Origin: Candidatus Eisenbergiella stercoravium | Lineage (GTDB): Bacteria > Bacillota > Clostridia > Lachnospirales > Lachnospiraceae | Direction of reading: 5' to 3' | Assembly: GCA_019113175.1 (NCBI GenBank) | Contig: DXHY01000057.1 | Coordinates: 1 to 64,000, forward strand | DNA length: 64,000 nt | In this document: piece by piece, positions 1 through 7,802 of the stretch | How the letters are laid out: every line of letters begins with the position of its first letter | How positions within the stretch are numbered: position 1 is the stretch's first letter | Program-made: the position numbers and the translations under genes | The notes under the pieces: model-generated | The model's input: the letters and a program-made list of their open reading frames with translations, nothing else | Databases searched by the model: none | What the model was told of the DNA's origin: nothing

Positions 1-2
1 AT

Positions 3-905
3 CAGGCAGTAAGGGAAATCATAGAGATGGTACAGTACCGGAAGACGAATTATGTGGTGGAAGCAGATATCAGAGGGTTCTTTGATCATGTAGACCACGG
101 ATGGCTGATGAAGATGCTGTCCCATGACATATCTGACAAAAGATTTCTGGAGATCATCGAGAAATTCCTGAAAGCGGGAGTCATGGAAAACGGCAGATTT
201 CTGGAGAGCGAACGGGGAACTCCACAGGGAAACGGAGCCAGCCCGGTACTTGCAAATGTCTATCTGCATTATGTACTGGATAACTGGTTTGACGTAATCG
301 TAAAGCGGCAATGCAAAGGCGAATGTTATCTGATTCGGTATTGTGATGATTTTGTCTGTTGCTTCCAGAACAAATATGAAGCAGAGATATTCAGACAGAG
401 ACTGGAAGAACGGTTCAGGAAATATGGACTGGAACTGGCGGAGGAAAAGACAAAGATACTGGAATTCGGAAGGTTTGCCAGGCAGAACCGAAAAGCAAGA
501 GGGGAAAGAAAGCCGGATACATTTGACTTTCTTGGTTTCACGTTTTATTGCGGAATGGATGGAAAGAAGAGGTTTTTCCGTTGCAGGGTAAAGACCAGCA
601 GGAAGAAATTCCGCAGCAAGATAAGGGAAATGAAAGAATGGATTAAAGCCCATCGGACAATGCCATTGGAGCAGATATTCAAAACAGTCAATGCGAAACT
701 GCGGGGACACTATCAGTACTATGGAGTGACCGACAATACAAGGGAAGTGAAGAACTTCCAGACGCGGACAAAATGGTTATTGTTTAAATGGCTCAATCGG
801 AGAAGCCAGAGAAGAAGTTATACACTGGATACTTTCTTTAATGGATTACTCAGGACATTTCCGTTACTAGAACCAAGGATTACAGTGAGTTTGTTTTACA
901 GATAG
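3..905 (+). CDS. ltrA: Group II intron reverse transcriptase/maturase, 5' truncated by window edge
   Basis: The frame is open from base 3, so the N-terminus lies outside the window. The protein copies and splices its own intron RNA. Visible RT motifs are the VEADIRGFFDHVDH block (RT motif with the first catalytic Asp), RGTPQGNGASPVLANVYLHY, and a YCDDF active site (Cys where YADD is more usual). A basic C-terminal part with LRGHYQYYGV fits maturase domain X. I see no HNH endonuclease zinc motif before the stop, which fits an endonuclease-less lineage; the exact class cannot be assigned here. It is followed directly by intron domains V and VI, so it is the ORF inside the intron. No frameshift is visible in this part. 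Confidence 0.93.
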   Translation, partial: QAVREIIEMVQYRKTNYVVEADIRGFFDHVDHGWLMKMLSHDISDKRFLEIIEKFLKAGVMENGRFLESERGTPQGNGASPVLANVYLHYVLDNWFDVIVKRQCKGECYLIRYCDDFVCCFQNKYEAEIFRQRLEERFRKYGLELAEEKTKILEFGRFARQNRKARGERKPDTFDFLGFTFYCGMDGKKRFFRCRVKTSRKKFRSKIREMKEWIKAHRTMPLEQIFKTVNAKLRGHYQYYGVTDNTREVKNFQTRTKWLLFKWLNRRSQRRSYTLDTFFNGLLRTFPLLEPRITVSLFYR

Positions 906-993
906 TGTATGGAATATAAGGTGAAAAGCCGTATGCGTTAATAGCGCACGTACGGTTTTGTGTAGGGATATGGGGAGTAATCCCCATATCTAC
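906..993 (+). ncRNA. Group II intron 3' end (domains V and VI)
   Basis: Domain V is recognisable at about 924-958: AGCCGTATGCG (927-937) pairs with CGCACGTACGGTT (945-957) and carries the conserved AGC/GUACGG signature. A second hairpin follows at 967-990, with a 10-bp stem GATATGGGGA / TCCCCATATC and a GTAA loop; it occupies the place of domain VI. The intron probably ends at TAC near 993, and the 3' exon would start at about 994. The exact boundary is an estimate because the 5' intron end is outside the window. Confidence 0.8.
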
Positions 994-998
994 TAGAG

Positions 999-1130
999 TG
1001 CGCAATCCGGCACGATTCCATCGTGCCGCCCCGCTTCCGCGGGGATTATACCCTCAACCCACGGCTTGCGGAGAAAATGCCGCCTTCGGCGGCGCTTTCC
1101 CCTCTGCGCGCGTGGTATAATGATTGCGCA
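999..1130. repeat. Palindromic composite element before rarA
   Basis: It is bounded by the inverted repeat TGCGCAATC (999-1007) / GATTGCGCA (1122-1130). Inside are three hairpins in a row: GGCACGAT/ATCGTGCC (about 1008-1026), CCCCGC/GCGGGG (about 1027-1042) and GCCGCC-TTC-GGCGGC (1079-1093). A TATAAT at 1116-1121 may be the -10 of rarA, though no good -35 lies 17 bp upstream. The hairpin modules recur elsewhere in the window. The element lies immediately downstream of the group II intron. Confidence 0.6.
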
Positions 1131-1182
1131 ATGCACAATCCTCAGACAGCAGAAAAAGGAACACTTCATCAAGGAGGACCCC

Positions 1183-2520
1183 ATGGATTTATTCACATAT
1201 ATGGCAGAAAACAGGAAGGAAAAGGAAGCGCCGCTGGCGGCCAGACTGCGGCCGGAGACGCTGGAGGAGGTGGTGGGGCAGCAGCACATCATCGGAAAGG
1301 ATAAGCTGCTTTATCGCGCCATCAAGGCGGACAAGCTGGGAAGCGTCATTTTCTACGGCCCGCCCGGAACGGGAAAGACCACGCTGGCCAGGGTGATCGC
1401 CAACACCACCAGCGCGCGCTTCACGCAGATCAACGCCACGGTGGCAGGAAAAAAGGACATGGAAGAGGTGGTGGCCCAGGCGAAGGAAACACTTGGCATG
1501 TATGGGAAGAAAACCATTCTTTTCATCGATGAGATCCATCGTTTCAATAAGGGACAGCAGGACTATCTGCTTCCCTTTGTGGAGGACGGCACCGTGATCC
1601 TGATCGGAGCGACCACGGAAAATCCCTATTTTGAGGTGAACGGAGCGCTGCTTTCCCGGTCCATCATCTTTGAACTGAAGCCCCTGGCAAAAGAAGACGT
1701 GAAGGAGCTTCTGCGCCGGGCCGTCACCGATGAAAAGAAGGGGATGGGAGCCTATGGGGCCGTTCTGGAGGAGGAGGCTTCGGATTTTCTTGCGGATATG
1801 GCGGGAGGGGATGCGCGCCTTGCGCTCAATGCCGTGGAGCTGGGCATTCTGACCACGCCCCGGGGAGAGGACGGAAAGATTCACATCACGCTGGACGTTG
1901 CGGCAGAGTGCATTCAGAAGCGGGTGGTGAAGTATGATAAGACGGGGGATAACCATTATGATACCATTTCGGCGTTCATCAAGAGCATGAGAGGCTCGGA
2001 CCCGGACGCCGCGGTTTATTATCTGGCGAAAATGCTCTATGCGGGGGAAAGCGTCACCTTCATCGCAAGGCGGATCATGATCTGTGCGTCGGAGGATGTG
2101 GGAAATGCGGACCCGCAGGCCCTGCAGGTGGCGGTCAGCGCTTCTCTGGCCGTGGAGCGCGTGGGCATGCCGGAGGCACAGATCATTCTGGCAAACGCCG
2201 CTACCTATGTGGCCTGCGCTCCCAAAAGCAATGCGGCTGTCTGCGCCATCAGCGAGGCGGCCCAGTGCGTGCAGGAGACGGGAAATCTGCCTGTTCCGCC
2301 CCATCTGCAGGACGCCCATTACAAGGGGGCTGCGAAGCTGGGACACGGCCTGGACTACAAGTACGCCCATGATTATCCGAATCATTATGTGCGGCAGCAG
2401 TATCTTCCCTATGAGCTGACCGGAAAGGAATTCTACCGTCCCACCGGAAACGGCTATGAGGCGAAGATCCGGGAGCATATGAAACGGATCAAAAAAGAAG
2501 CGGGAGAACAGTCCGACTAA
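1183..2520 (+). CDS. rarA: Replication-associated recombination protein RarA (MgsA), AAA+ ATPase
   Basis: The protein is 445 aa, the usual size. It is a clamp-loader-like AAA+ ATPase that acts at stalled replication forks. N-terminal MDLFTYMAEN...PLAARLRPETLEEVVGQQH is typical of the family. Walker A GPPGTGKT is at about residues 59-66, Walker B LFIDEIHRFN at about 112-120, and sensor 1 GATTENP follows. The C-terminal half carries the tetramerisation region (YYLAKMLYAGE, ASEDVGNADP). The start at 1183 was chosen because AAGGAGG lies at 1171-1177; the reading frame also opens upstream at 1066 but has no ribosome site there. It appears to be monocistronic, as the next gene is convergent. Confidence 0.95.
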   Translation: MDLFTYMAENRKEKEAPLAARLRPETLEEVVGQQHIIGKDKLLYRAIKADKLGSVIFYGPPGTGKTTLARVIANTTSARFTQINATVAGKKDMEEVVAQAKETLGMYGKKTILFIDEIHRFNKGQQDYLLPFVEDGTVILIGATTENPYFEVNGALLSRSIIFELKPLAKEDVKELLRRAVTDEKKGMGAYGAVLEEEASDFLADMAGGDARLALNAVELGILTTPRGEDGKIHITLDVAAECIQKRVVKYDKTGDNHYDTISAFIKSMRGSDPDAAVYYLAKMLYAGESVTFIARRIMICASEDVGNADPQALQVAVSASLAVERVGMPEAQIILANAATYVACAPKSNAAVCAISEAAQCVQETGNLPVPPHLQDAHYKGAAKLGHGLDYKYAHDYPNHYVRQQYLPYELTGKEFYRPTGNGYEAKIREHMKRIKKEAGEQSD

Positions 2521-2544
2521 AAAACAGGACTTTCTTCTGTGGCT

Positions 2545-3060
2545 TCAGAATAGCTGCTCTGTCAGATAGCGGTAAATTTCCTTATTCTTTTTCTGCCAGT
2601 TGTCGCAGATGGAGGCCGCCAGCTCTTCGGTGGGAACGGACAGACGGATGCCGACCAGATCCACATCCTTGTCCTTCGCCACGAGCTGGGCCTCAAATTC
2701 CCCGTTTACCAGCTTATAATAATCACCCTGGATGGAGGACTCGTTGCGAAGCTCCAGCCGGTGGGCGGTAAAATATTCGCGGATGTCGTCCTTGATGGCG
2801 TCGCTGATGCGGTTTTCAAAGTAATGGAGAGTGTTTTTGCCTTCCTCCGTCAGGGAAAGCTGCGTCCGGTTCAGAATGGTTTTGGACTGGGCGAGCCCTG
2901 TCTCGGTCAGATCGGAAAAAACGGTCTGGAGGGTGAGAAAATTGGTGTAGTCCCGGTCCAGAATGAACTCAGCGATCTGCGCCGTGGTCAGAGGGAAATT
3001 GACGCAGTTGAGCATATAGAGAACCATGAGCTTATAAAGGGTGGTCGGTTCCTGATTCAT
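2545..3060 (-). CDS. DUF4364 family winged-helix protein
   Basis: The protein is 171 aa and matches the clostridial DUF4364 family. An N-terminal winged helix-turn-helix (about residues 5-75: LYKLMVLYMLNCVNFPLTTAQIAEFILDR, then TYNF-like recognition helix and an ENRISD segment) is followed by an alpha/beta domain of unknown ligand. It probably regulates transcription, but no target is known. It is the last gene of a minus-strand operon. Its first 29 bases overlap the end of the radical SAM gene, so the two are translationally linked. It faces rarA tail to tail with a gap of only 24 bp. Confidence 0.8.
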   Translation of the reverse strand: MNQEPTTLYKLMVLYMLNCVNFPLTTAQIAEFILDRDYTNFLTLQTVFSDLTETGLAQSKTILNRTQLSLTEEGKNTLHYFENRISDAIKDDIREYFTAHRLELRNESSIQGDYYKLVNGEFEAQLVAKDKDVDLVGIRLSVPTEELAASICDNWQKKNKEIYRYLTEQLF

Positions 3061-3967
3061 AGCATTGTCCTTGTCTGATGGCGTTCTGCTTCAGCCTGCG
3101 GTGAAGCAGATTCAATACGTTTCGTTTGTCCGCGCTCCACAGGGGGGCGATGAGCAGGCGTTTCGGCCCGTCCCCGGTAAGGCGGTGAATGACGATATCG
3201 GGAGACAGCGCGGCGATGCAGTCGCAGAGGATGGAAAGATATTCCTCCAGAGATAGCACCGAAAAAAGTCCGGCCCGGTAATCTTCGGCCAGATCGGTTC
3301 CCTCCAGAACATGAAGAAGCTGCAGCTTGATGCCCCAGATGCCGCAGGCGTTCAGATGGCGGATGGTCTGAAGCATCATTTCCCGTGTCTCACCGGGAAG
3401 CCCCAGGATCACATGGACGATAACGGGGATATCCGCCTCATGCAGCGCTTTTACGGCCTCGTCAAAGCAGGACAGAGGATAGCCTCTGCGGATGTAGGAG
3501 GCCGTTTTTTCATGGATGGTCTGAAGGCCGAGTTCCACCCAGATAAATTTTCCGGGGAAGCGTTCTTTCAGCCGTACCAGAAGCCCGATCACCTCATCCG
3601 GCAGGCAGTCCGGCCGCGTGGCGATGGAGATCCCGGCGATATCCGGTTCGGAGAGAGCCTCTGAAAACAGCTCCTCCAGCCTGTCAACAGGCCCGTAGGT
3701 GTTCGTGTAGGCCTGAAAATAGGCGATGAAGCGGCTTCCTGTTTTCTTATGGGAAAGAAGCGCCCGTCCGGCATCCAGCTGGGAACGAAGCGATCCGGTC
3801 CGTTTCGCGGCGAAATCGCCGCTCCCTCCGGCACTGCAGAAAATGCAGCCTCTGTCTCCCAGCGTGCCGTCCCGGTTGGGGCAGGTAAAGCCCGCATCCA
3901 GCGCAATCTTATAAAGCTTTTCTCCATAATGCTCCTGACACCATGCGTTCAGCGTCCGAAAGGGCAT
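3032..3967 (-). CDS. TIGR01212 family radical SAM protein
   Basis: The protein is 311 aa. Its iron-sulfur motif is spaced CPNRDGTLGDRGCIFC near residues 28-43, as in the TIGR01212 (YhcC-like) family rather than plain CxxxCxxC. The following SQLDAGRALLSHK, IAYFQAYTNTY, ATRPDCLPDEV and ELGLQT segments are the SAM barrel strands. The family's reaction is not established. The start at 3967 (MPFRTLNAW) was preferred over an ATG at 4018 because GGGAGA lies just before it and family members begin with a similar sequence. It sits 47 bp downstream of the malic enzyme gene in the same operon. Confidence 0.88.
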   Translation of the reverse strand: MPFRTLNAWCQEHYGEKLYKIALDAGFTCPNRDGTLGDRGCIFCSAGGSGDFAAKRTGSLRSQLDAGRALLSHKKTGSRFIAYFQAYTNTYGPVDRLEELFSEALSEPDIAGISIATRPDCLPDEVIGLLVRLKERFPGKFIWVELGLQTIHEKTASYIRRGYPLSCFDEAVKALHEADIPVIVHVILGLPGETREMMLQTIRHLNACGIWGIKLQLLHVLEGTDLAEDYRAGLFSVLSLEEYLSILCDCIAALSPDIVIHRLTGDGPKRLLIAPLWSADKRNVLNLLHRRLKQNAIRQGQCYESGTDHPL

Positions 3968-4014
3968 TTCAATCTCCCTTCCGGAGCGTAAGCGACGGGG
4001 CACACTATTGTCCA

Positions 4015-5181
4015 TCACCGTTCAATATTGGACTTCACCGCTTCGGCAACCACGTCGGCAACGCGGGGATCGAAGGCCTCGGGCATGATGTTGTCCTCGT
4101 TCAGCTGATCATCGGGCACCAGAGAAGCAATGGCCAGAGCGGCGGCCAGCTTCATTTTTTCTGTAATCTGCGTTGCCCTTCCTTCCAGAGCGCCCTTGAA
4201 AATGCCGGGAAAGGCTACCACATTGTTGACCTGATTGGGGAAGTCGCTGCGGCCGGTTCCAACCACTCTGGCACCGGCGGCCTTTGCCAGATCCGGCATG
4301 ATTTCCGGAACGGGATTGGCCATGGCAAACAGGATGGAATCCGGGTTCATGGAAGCGACCATTTCCTGGGAAACGATGCCCGGCGCGGATACGCCGATAA
4401 AAATGTCAGCGCCTTTCATGGCGTCGGCAAGCGTTCCGGTTTTTCCCTCCGGATTGGTGACGTCCATCATCTTTTCCTGCATCCAGTTCAGCCCTTCGCT
4501 TTTCTTCGAGAGGATGCCCGATCTGTCGCACAGAATGACGTTGGAAAATCCATAGGAGAGAAGCAGCCTGGCGATGGCGATTCCGGCGCTTCCGGCTCCG
4601 TTAATGACCACACGGCAGTTTTCTTTTTCTTTTCCAACTACCTTCAGCGCGTTGATGACGCCCGCAAGGACGACGATGGCGGTGCCGTGCTGGTCATCAT
4701 GGAACACCGGAATGTCCAGCGTTTCTTTCAGCCGTTCTTCAATCTCAAAGCAGCGGGGCGCGCTGATGTCTTCCAGATTGATGCCGCCGAAGCCGGGAGC
4801 GATCCAGGTGACGGCCTTGATGATTTCCTCCGTATCCTGGGTGTCCAGGCAGATGGGAACCGCGTTCACTCCGGCAAATTCCTTGAACAGGACGGCCTTT
4901 CCCTCCATGACCGGCATGGCGGCGTAGGGACCGATGTTGCCGAGGCCGAGAACCGCAGACCCGTCGGATACCACAGCGATGGTGTTGGCCTTCATCGTGT
5001 AGGTGTAGGCAGCCTCTTTGTCCTGTGCGATTACCTTGCAGGGCTCCGCAACGCCCGGCGTATAGGCCAGAGCCAGGTCCTCTCTGGATTTTACCGGAAC
5101 CTTGGAAACGGTTTCCAGTTTTCCGTTTAGTTTTTCATGAAGTTCAAGCGCTTTTTCGTTAGTTGTCATTGTATTTTCCAT
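4015..5181 (-). CDS. NAD(P)-dependent malic enzyme (malate to pyruvate + CO2)
   Basis: The protein is 388 aa, the short bacterial form. Landmarks are YTPGVAEPC with the catalytic Tyr, GKAVLFKEFAG with the catalytic Lys, the metal ligands in GINLEDISAPRCFEIEE and HDDQHGTA, and the nucleotide fold GAGSAGIAIA. It decarboxylates malate oxidatively in the cytoplasm. Start choice is uncertain: GGAGG is only 2 bp before the ATG at 5181, while the next in-frame ATG (5169) is about 14 bp from it. A good sigma-A-like promoter lies upstream at 5213-5241 on the same strand. It could supply or drain the C4 pool used by the fumarate reductase at 24-27 kb; that link is inference. Confidence 0.93.
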   Translation of the reverse strand: MENTMTTNEKALELHEKLNGKLETVSKVPVKSREDLALAYTPGVAEPCKVIAQDKEAAYTYTMKANTIAVVSDGSAVLGLGNIGPYAAMPVMEGKAVLFKEFAGVNAVPICLDTQDTEEIIKAVTWIAPGFGGINLEDISAPRCFEIEERLKETLDIPVFHDDQHGTAIVVLAGVINALKVVGKEKENCRVVINGAGSAGIAIARLLLSYGFSNVILCDRSGILSKKSEGLNWMQEKMMDVTNPEGKTGTLADAMKGADIFIGVSAPGIVSQEMVASMNPDSILFAMANPVPEIMPDLAKAAGARVVGTGRSDFPNQVNNVVAFPGIFKGALEGRATQITEKMKLAAALAIASLVPDDQLNEDNIMPEAFDPRVADVVAEAVKSNIER

Positions 5182-5212
5182 ATCCTCCGTAGCTTCTGAT
5201 CACTTTCCTATA

Positions 5213-5241
5213 ATCATATAATATTTGTTTTTGATGTGCAA
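5213..5241 (-). promoter_or_regulatory. Promoter of the malic enzyme operon
   Basis: On the minus strand, TTGCAC (plus 5236-5241) and TATGAT (plus 5213-5218) are separated by 17 bp. It is back to back with the eda promoter at 5271-5299, so the 200-bp spacer is a divergent promoter region. Confidence 0.7.
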
Positions 5242-5270
5242 GATAAACTATTTATTGGGCAACATTTGAT

Positions 5271-5299
5271 TTGCTTTTTTCATATGTTACAGGTATGAT
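5271..5299 (+). promoter_or_regulatory. Promoter of eda-kdgK
   Basis: TTGCTT (5271-5276), a 17-bp spacer and TATGAT (5294-5299). The start codon is about 80 bp downstream, leaving a short leader. No clear operator palindrome is visible. Confidence 0.65.
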
Positions 5300-5380
5300 A
5301 GAACTACAGAGGCCTTTTGGTGCATTTCGGGAAAAGAGGCGCGGAAGGCGCAAACAAAATACAGAAAAAGGAGAGAGAAG

Positions 5381-6328
5381 ATGAGTGACGTATTACAGAG
5401 GATCTATGAGATCGGAATCGTTCCCGTCATCGCTATCGACGACGCCGAAAAGGCGGTTCCGCTGGCAAAGGCGCTGGTAAGAGGCGGACTTCCGGCAGCG
5501 GAAGTGACCTTCCGCACGGCTGCGGCGGAGGAAGCGATCCGTCGTATTGTAGCTGAGGTGCCTGACATGCTGGTTGGAGCAGGAACCGTTCTGACGAAGG
5601 AGCAGGCGGACCGTGCCATCGACGCCGGCGTATCCTTTATCGTCAGCCCCGGCTTTAATCCGGAAATTACAAAATATGTGCTTGATAAGGGAATGCTCAT
5701 GATTCCCGGAACGGCTTCTCCGGGAGAAATGGAGCAGGCCATGGGCATGGGACTTTCCGTGGTGAAATTTTTCCCTGCCGAGCAGAACGGCGGCGTTGCC
5801 AAGCTGAAGGCGCTGGCCGGCCCTTACACGACTCTGCGCTGGATGCCCACCGGCGGCGTAAACGAAAAGAACCTTCTGGACTACATCAAGTTCAACAAGA
5901 TCGTAGCCTGCGGCGGAACCTGGATGGTGAAGAAGGATCTCATCGAGGCGGAGAACTGGGATGAGATTGAGCGCCTGACCAGACAGGCAGTGCAGACCAT
6001 GCTTGGCCTGAGAGTGGACCACATCGGCATCAACACGGAGAATGAGCAGGAAGCTCAGGCGGCCGCGAAGCTTTTCGTGGACATGTTCGGCATGAAGGAA
6101 AAGGTTGGAAATTCCAGCATCTTCGTGGGCGAGAATGAGGTCGAGATCATGAAGAAGATGTATTTGGGCAAGAATGGCCACATCGCTATCGCAACCCATA
6201 CCCTGCCCCGTGCCATCGCTTATTTCAGGGCGCGCGGTTATGAATTCCGCGAGGAGACCGTAACGGACAAGGCCGCATACTTCAAGGACGAGATCGCCGG
6301 CTTTGCAATTCATCTGGTACAGAGATAA
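5381..6328 (+). CDS. eda: KDPG/KHG aldolase fused to a C-terminal VOC (glyoxalase-like) domain
   Basis: The protein is 315 aa; ordinary Eda is about 210. Residues 1-205 are the class I aldolase that splits 2-keto-3-deoxy-6-phosphogluconate into pyruvate and glyceraldehyde-3-phosphate. Glu41 (AAEVTFRT) and the Schiff-base Lys129 (VVKFFPAE) are present. Residues from about 210 to the end (LRVDHIGINTENEQEA...FAIHLVQR) form one VOC module with the vicinal oxygen chelate pattern; its role is unknown. The RBS is AAAAAGGAGAGAAG before ATG. kdgK follows 13 bp downstream, so kinase and aldolase are made together and finish the uronate route begun by kduI/kduD at 44-46 kb. Confidence 0.94.
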   Translation: MSDVLQRIYEIGIVPVIAIDDAEKAVPLAKALVRGGLPAAEVTFRTAAAEEAIRRIVAEVPDMLVGAGTVLTKEQADRAIDAGVSFIVSPGFNPEITKYVLDKGMLMIPGTASPGEMEQAMGMGLSVVKFFPAEQNGGVAKLKALAGPYTTLRWMPTGGVNEKNLLDYIKFNKIVACGGTWMVKKDLIEAENWDEIERLTRQAVQTMLGLRVDHIGINTENEQEAQAAAKLFVDMFGMKEKVGNSSIFVGENEVEIMKKMYLGKNGHIAIATHTLPRAIAYFRARGYEFREETVTDKAAYFKDEIAGFAIHLVQR

Positions 6329-6341
6329 AAAAGGAGATAAT

Positions 6342-7370
6342 ATGGCAAAAGTAATTACTTTCGGAGAACTGATGCTGCGTCTGCAGCCCTATGATTACCT
6401 GCGTTTTGTGCAGGCGGATTCCTTTGAGGCAACGTTCGGAGGCGGAGAAGCGAACGTATCCGTTTCCCTTGCAAATTACGGACTGGATTCCCGTTTTGTG
6501 ACGAAGCTTCCTTCCCATGCCATCGGACAGATGGCGGTGAACAGCCTGCGCAAGTATGGCGTGAACACCGAACATATCACCAGAGGCGGAGACAGAGTCG
6601 GCATTTACTTCCTGGAGAAGGGTGCGTCCACCCGCGGAAGCGTCTGCATCTACGACCGCGCGCACTCTGCCATCGCAGAAGCGACGGAAGAGGATTTTGA
6701 CTGGGATACCATTTTTGAAGGAGCGGACTGGTTCCACTTCACCGGAATCACCCCTGCACTGGGAGAAAATGTGGTGCGCATCTGCAAACAGGCATGTATT
6801 GCGGCAAAGAAACATGGCGTGAAGATCAGCTGCGACTTAAACTACCGCGGCAAGCTGTGGACCAGAGAGCAGGCCAGAGCGGCCATGACCGATCTGTGTC
6901 AGTATGTGGATGTCTGCATCTCCAATGAAGAGGATGCGAAGGATGTATTCGGAATCGAAGCGGAAAACACTGATATCTATGCCGGAAAGCTGGACAAGGA
7001 AGGCTACAAGTCCGTTGCGAAGCAGCTGGCTGACCGCTTCAACTTTGAAAAGGTGGCGATCACCCTGCGCGAGAGCAAATCCGCTTCTGACAACGACTGG
7101 AGCGGCATGCTGTATGATTCCGCAAGCGGAGAATACTGCTTCTCCAAGCTGTATCATCTGCACATTATCGACCGTGTGGGCGGCGGAGACAGCTTCGGCG
7201 GCGGTCTGATTTACGCGCTGTTAAATGGAAAGAGCACGCAGGAAGCGATTGAATTCGCGGTTGCTGCTTCCGCACTGAAGCATTCCATCGAAGGAGACTA
7301 CAATATGGTTTCCGTGGCTGAGGTGGAGAAGCTGGCAGGCGGAGACAGCTCAGGACGCGTACAGAGATAA
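6342..7370 (+). CDS. kdgK: 2-keto-3-deoxygluconate kinase, PfkB family
   Basis: The protein is 342 aa, a ribokinase-fold sugar kinase that phosphorylates KDG to KDPG. The N-terminus (VITFGELMLRLQP, FEATFGGGEANVSVSLANYG) binds the sugar, and GGGDSFGGGL near residue 280 holds the catalytic base Asp283 and the anion hole. The start at 6342 follows AAGGAGATAAT, although the frame is open upstream. The position directly behind eda supports the KDG assignment over fructokinase. A hairpin terminator follows 18 bp after the stop. Confidence 0.92.
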   Translation: MAKVITFGELMLRLQPYDYLRFVQADSFEATFGGGEANVSVSLANYGLDSRFVTKLPSHAIGQMAVNSLRKYGVNTEHITRGGDRVGIYFLEKGASTRGSVCIYDRAHSAIAEATEEDFDWDTIFEGADWFHFTGITPALGENVVRICKQACIAAKKHGVKISCDLNYRGKLWTREQARAAMTDLCQYVDVCISNEEDAKDVFGIEAENTDIYAGKLDKEGYKSVAKQLADRFNFEKVAITLRESKSASDNDWSGMLYDSASGEYCFSKLYHLHIIDRVGGGDSFGGGLIYALLNGKSTQEAIEFAVAASALKHSIEGDYNMVSVAEVEKLAGGDSSGRVQR

Positions 7371-7387
7371 GAGAAAAAAGGCAGGAT

Positions 7388-7436
7388 AAAACCGGGGTTT
7401 CTGTCCATCTGCGGACAGCAGCTCCGGTTTTCTTTT
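7388..7436 (+). terminator. Intrinsic terminator after kdgK
   Basis: AAAACCGG (7388-7395) pairs with CCGGTTTT (7424-7431), with an inner CTGTCC/GGACAG stem. TCTTTT follows. Confidence 0.85.
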
Positions 7437-7507
7437 AATACGGAAAGCCCGTCCGGCGCACACTTTTTTATGAAAGCGCTTTCTGCGCAAAGGTTTTCAA
7501 AAAACTC

Positions 7508-7536
7508 TTCCTATTTTTGCAAATCTGTTATATAAT
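7508..7536 (+). promoter_or_regulatory. Probable rho promoter
   Basis: A perfect TATAAT lies at 7531-7536. The -35 at 7508-7513 (TTCCTA) is weak but correctly spaced at 17 bp. It leaves a leader of about 260 nt before rho. Confidence 0.5.
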
Positions 7537-7542
7537 GAAGCA

Positions 7543-7802
7543 ACGGAAATCCAGAGAATTCGGATTTTCATGAAAACATATCTCGCTGGTGCCCGACACA
7601 TGGGTGCCATTGAACAGGCGTAAGAAAAGGGAAGCTTCTTCGGAAAGACAGCTCCCGTCGTGCCGGATATCTATGTTTTATTTCCCTGTAAAAGGAACAG
7701 TAAATTATACAAAGAATGCGGAAACGGTTTCGGCTCATGCCGGGACGTGTTTCGGGTTATTTGTAGAACTGAAACGAACAGAATACAAAACGGAGGAACA
7801 GT
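7543..7802 (+). other. Long untranslated leader of rho
   Basis: There is no convincing gene between kdgK and rho. From the likely start point near 7543 to the rho ATG there are about 260 nt. A short inverted motif GGTGCCCGACACATGGGTGCC (split as GGTGCCC and GGGTGCC, about 7588-7608) and several short stems are visible. Rho is autoregulated by early termination in some bacteria, so a regulatory leader is plausible, but I do not recognise a known riboswitch class here. Confidence 0.35.
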
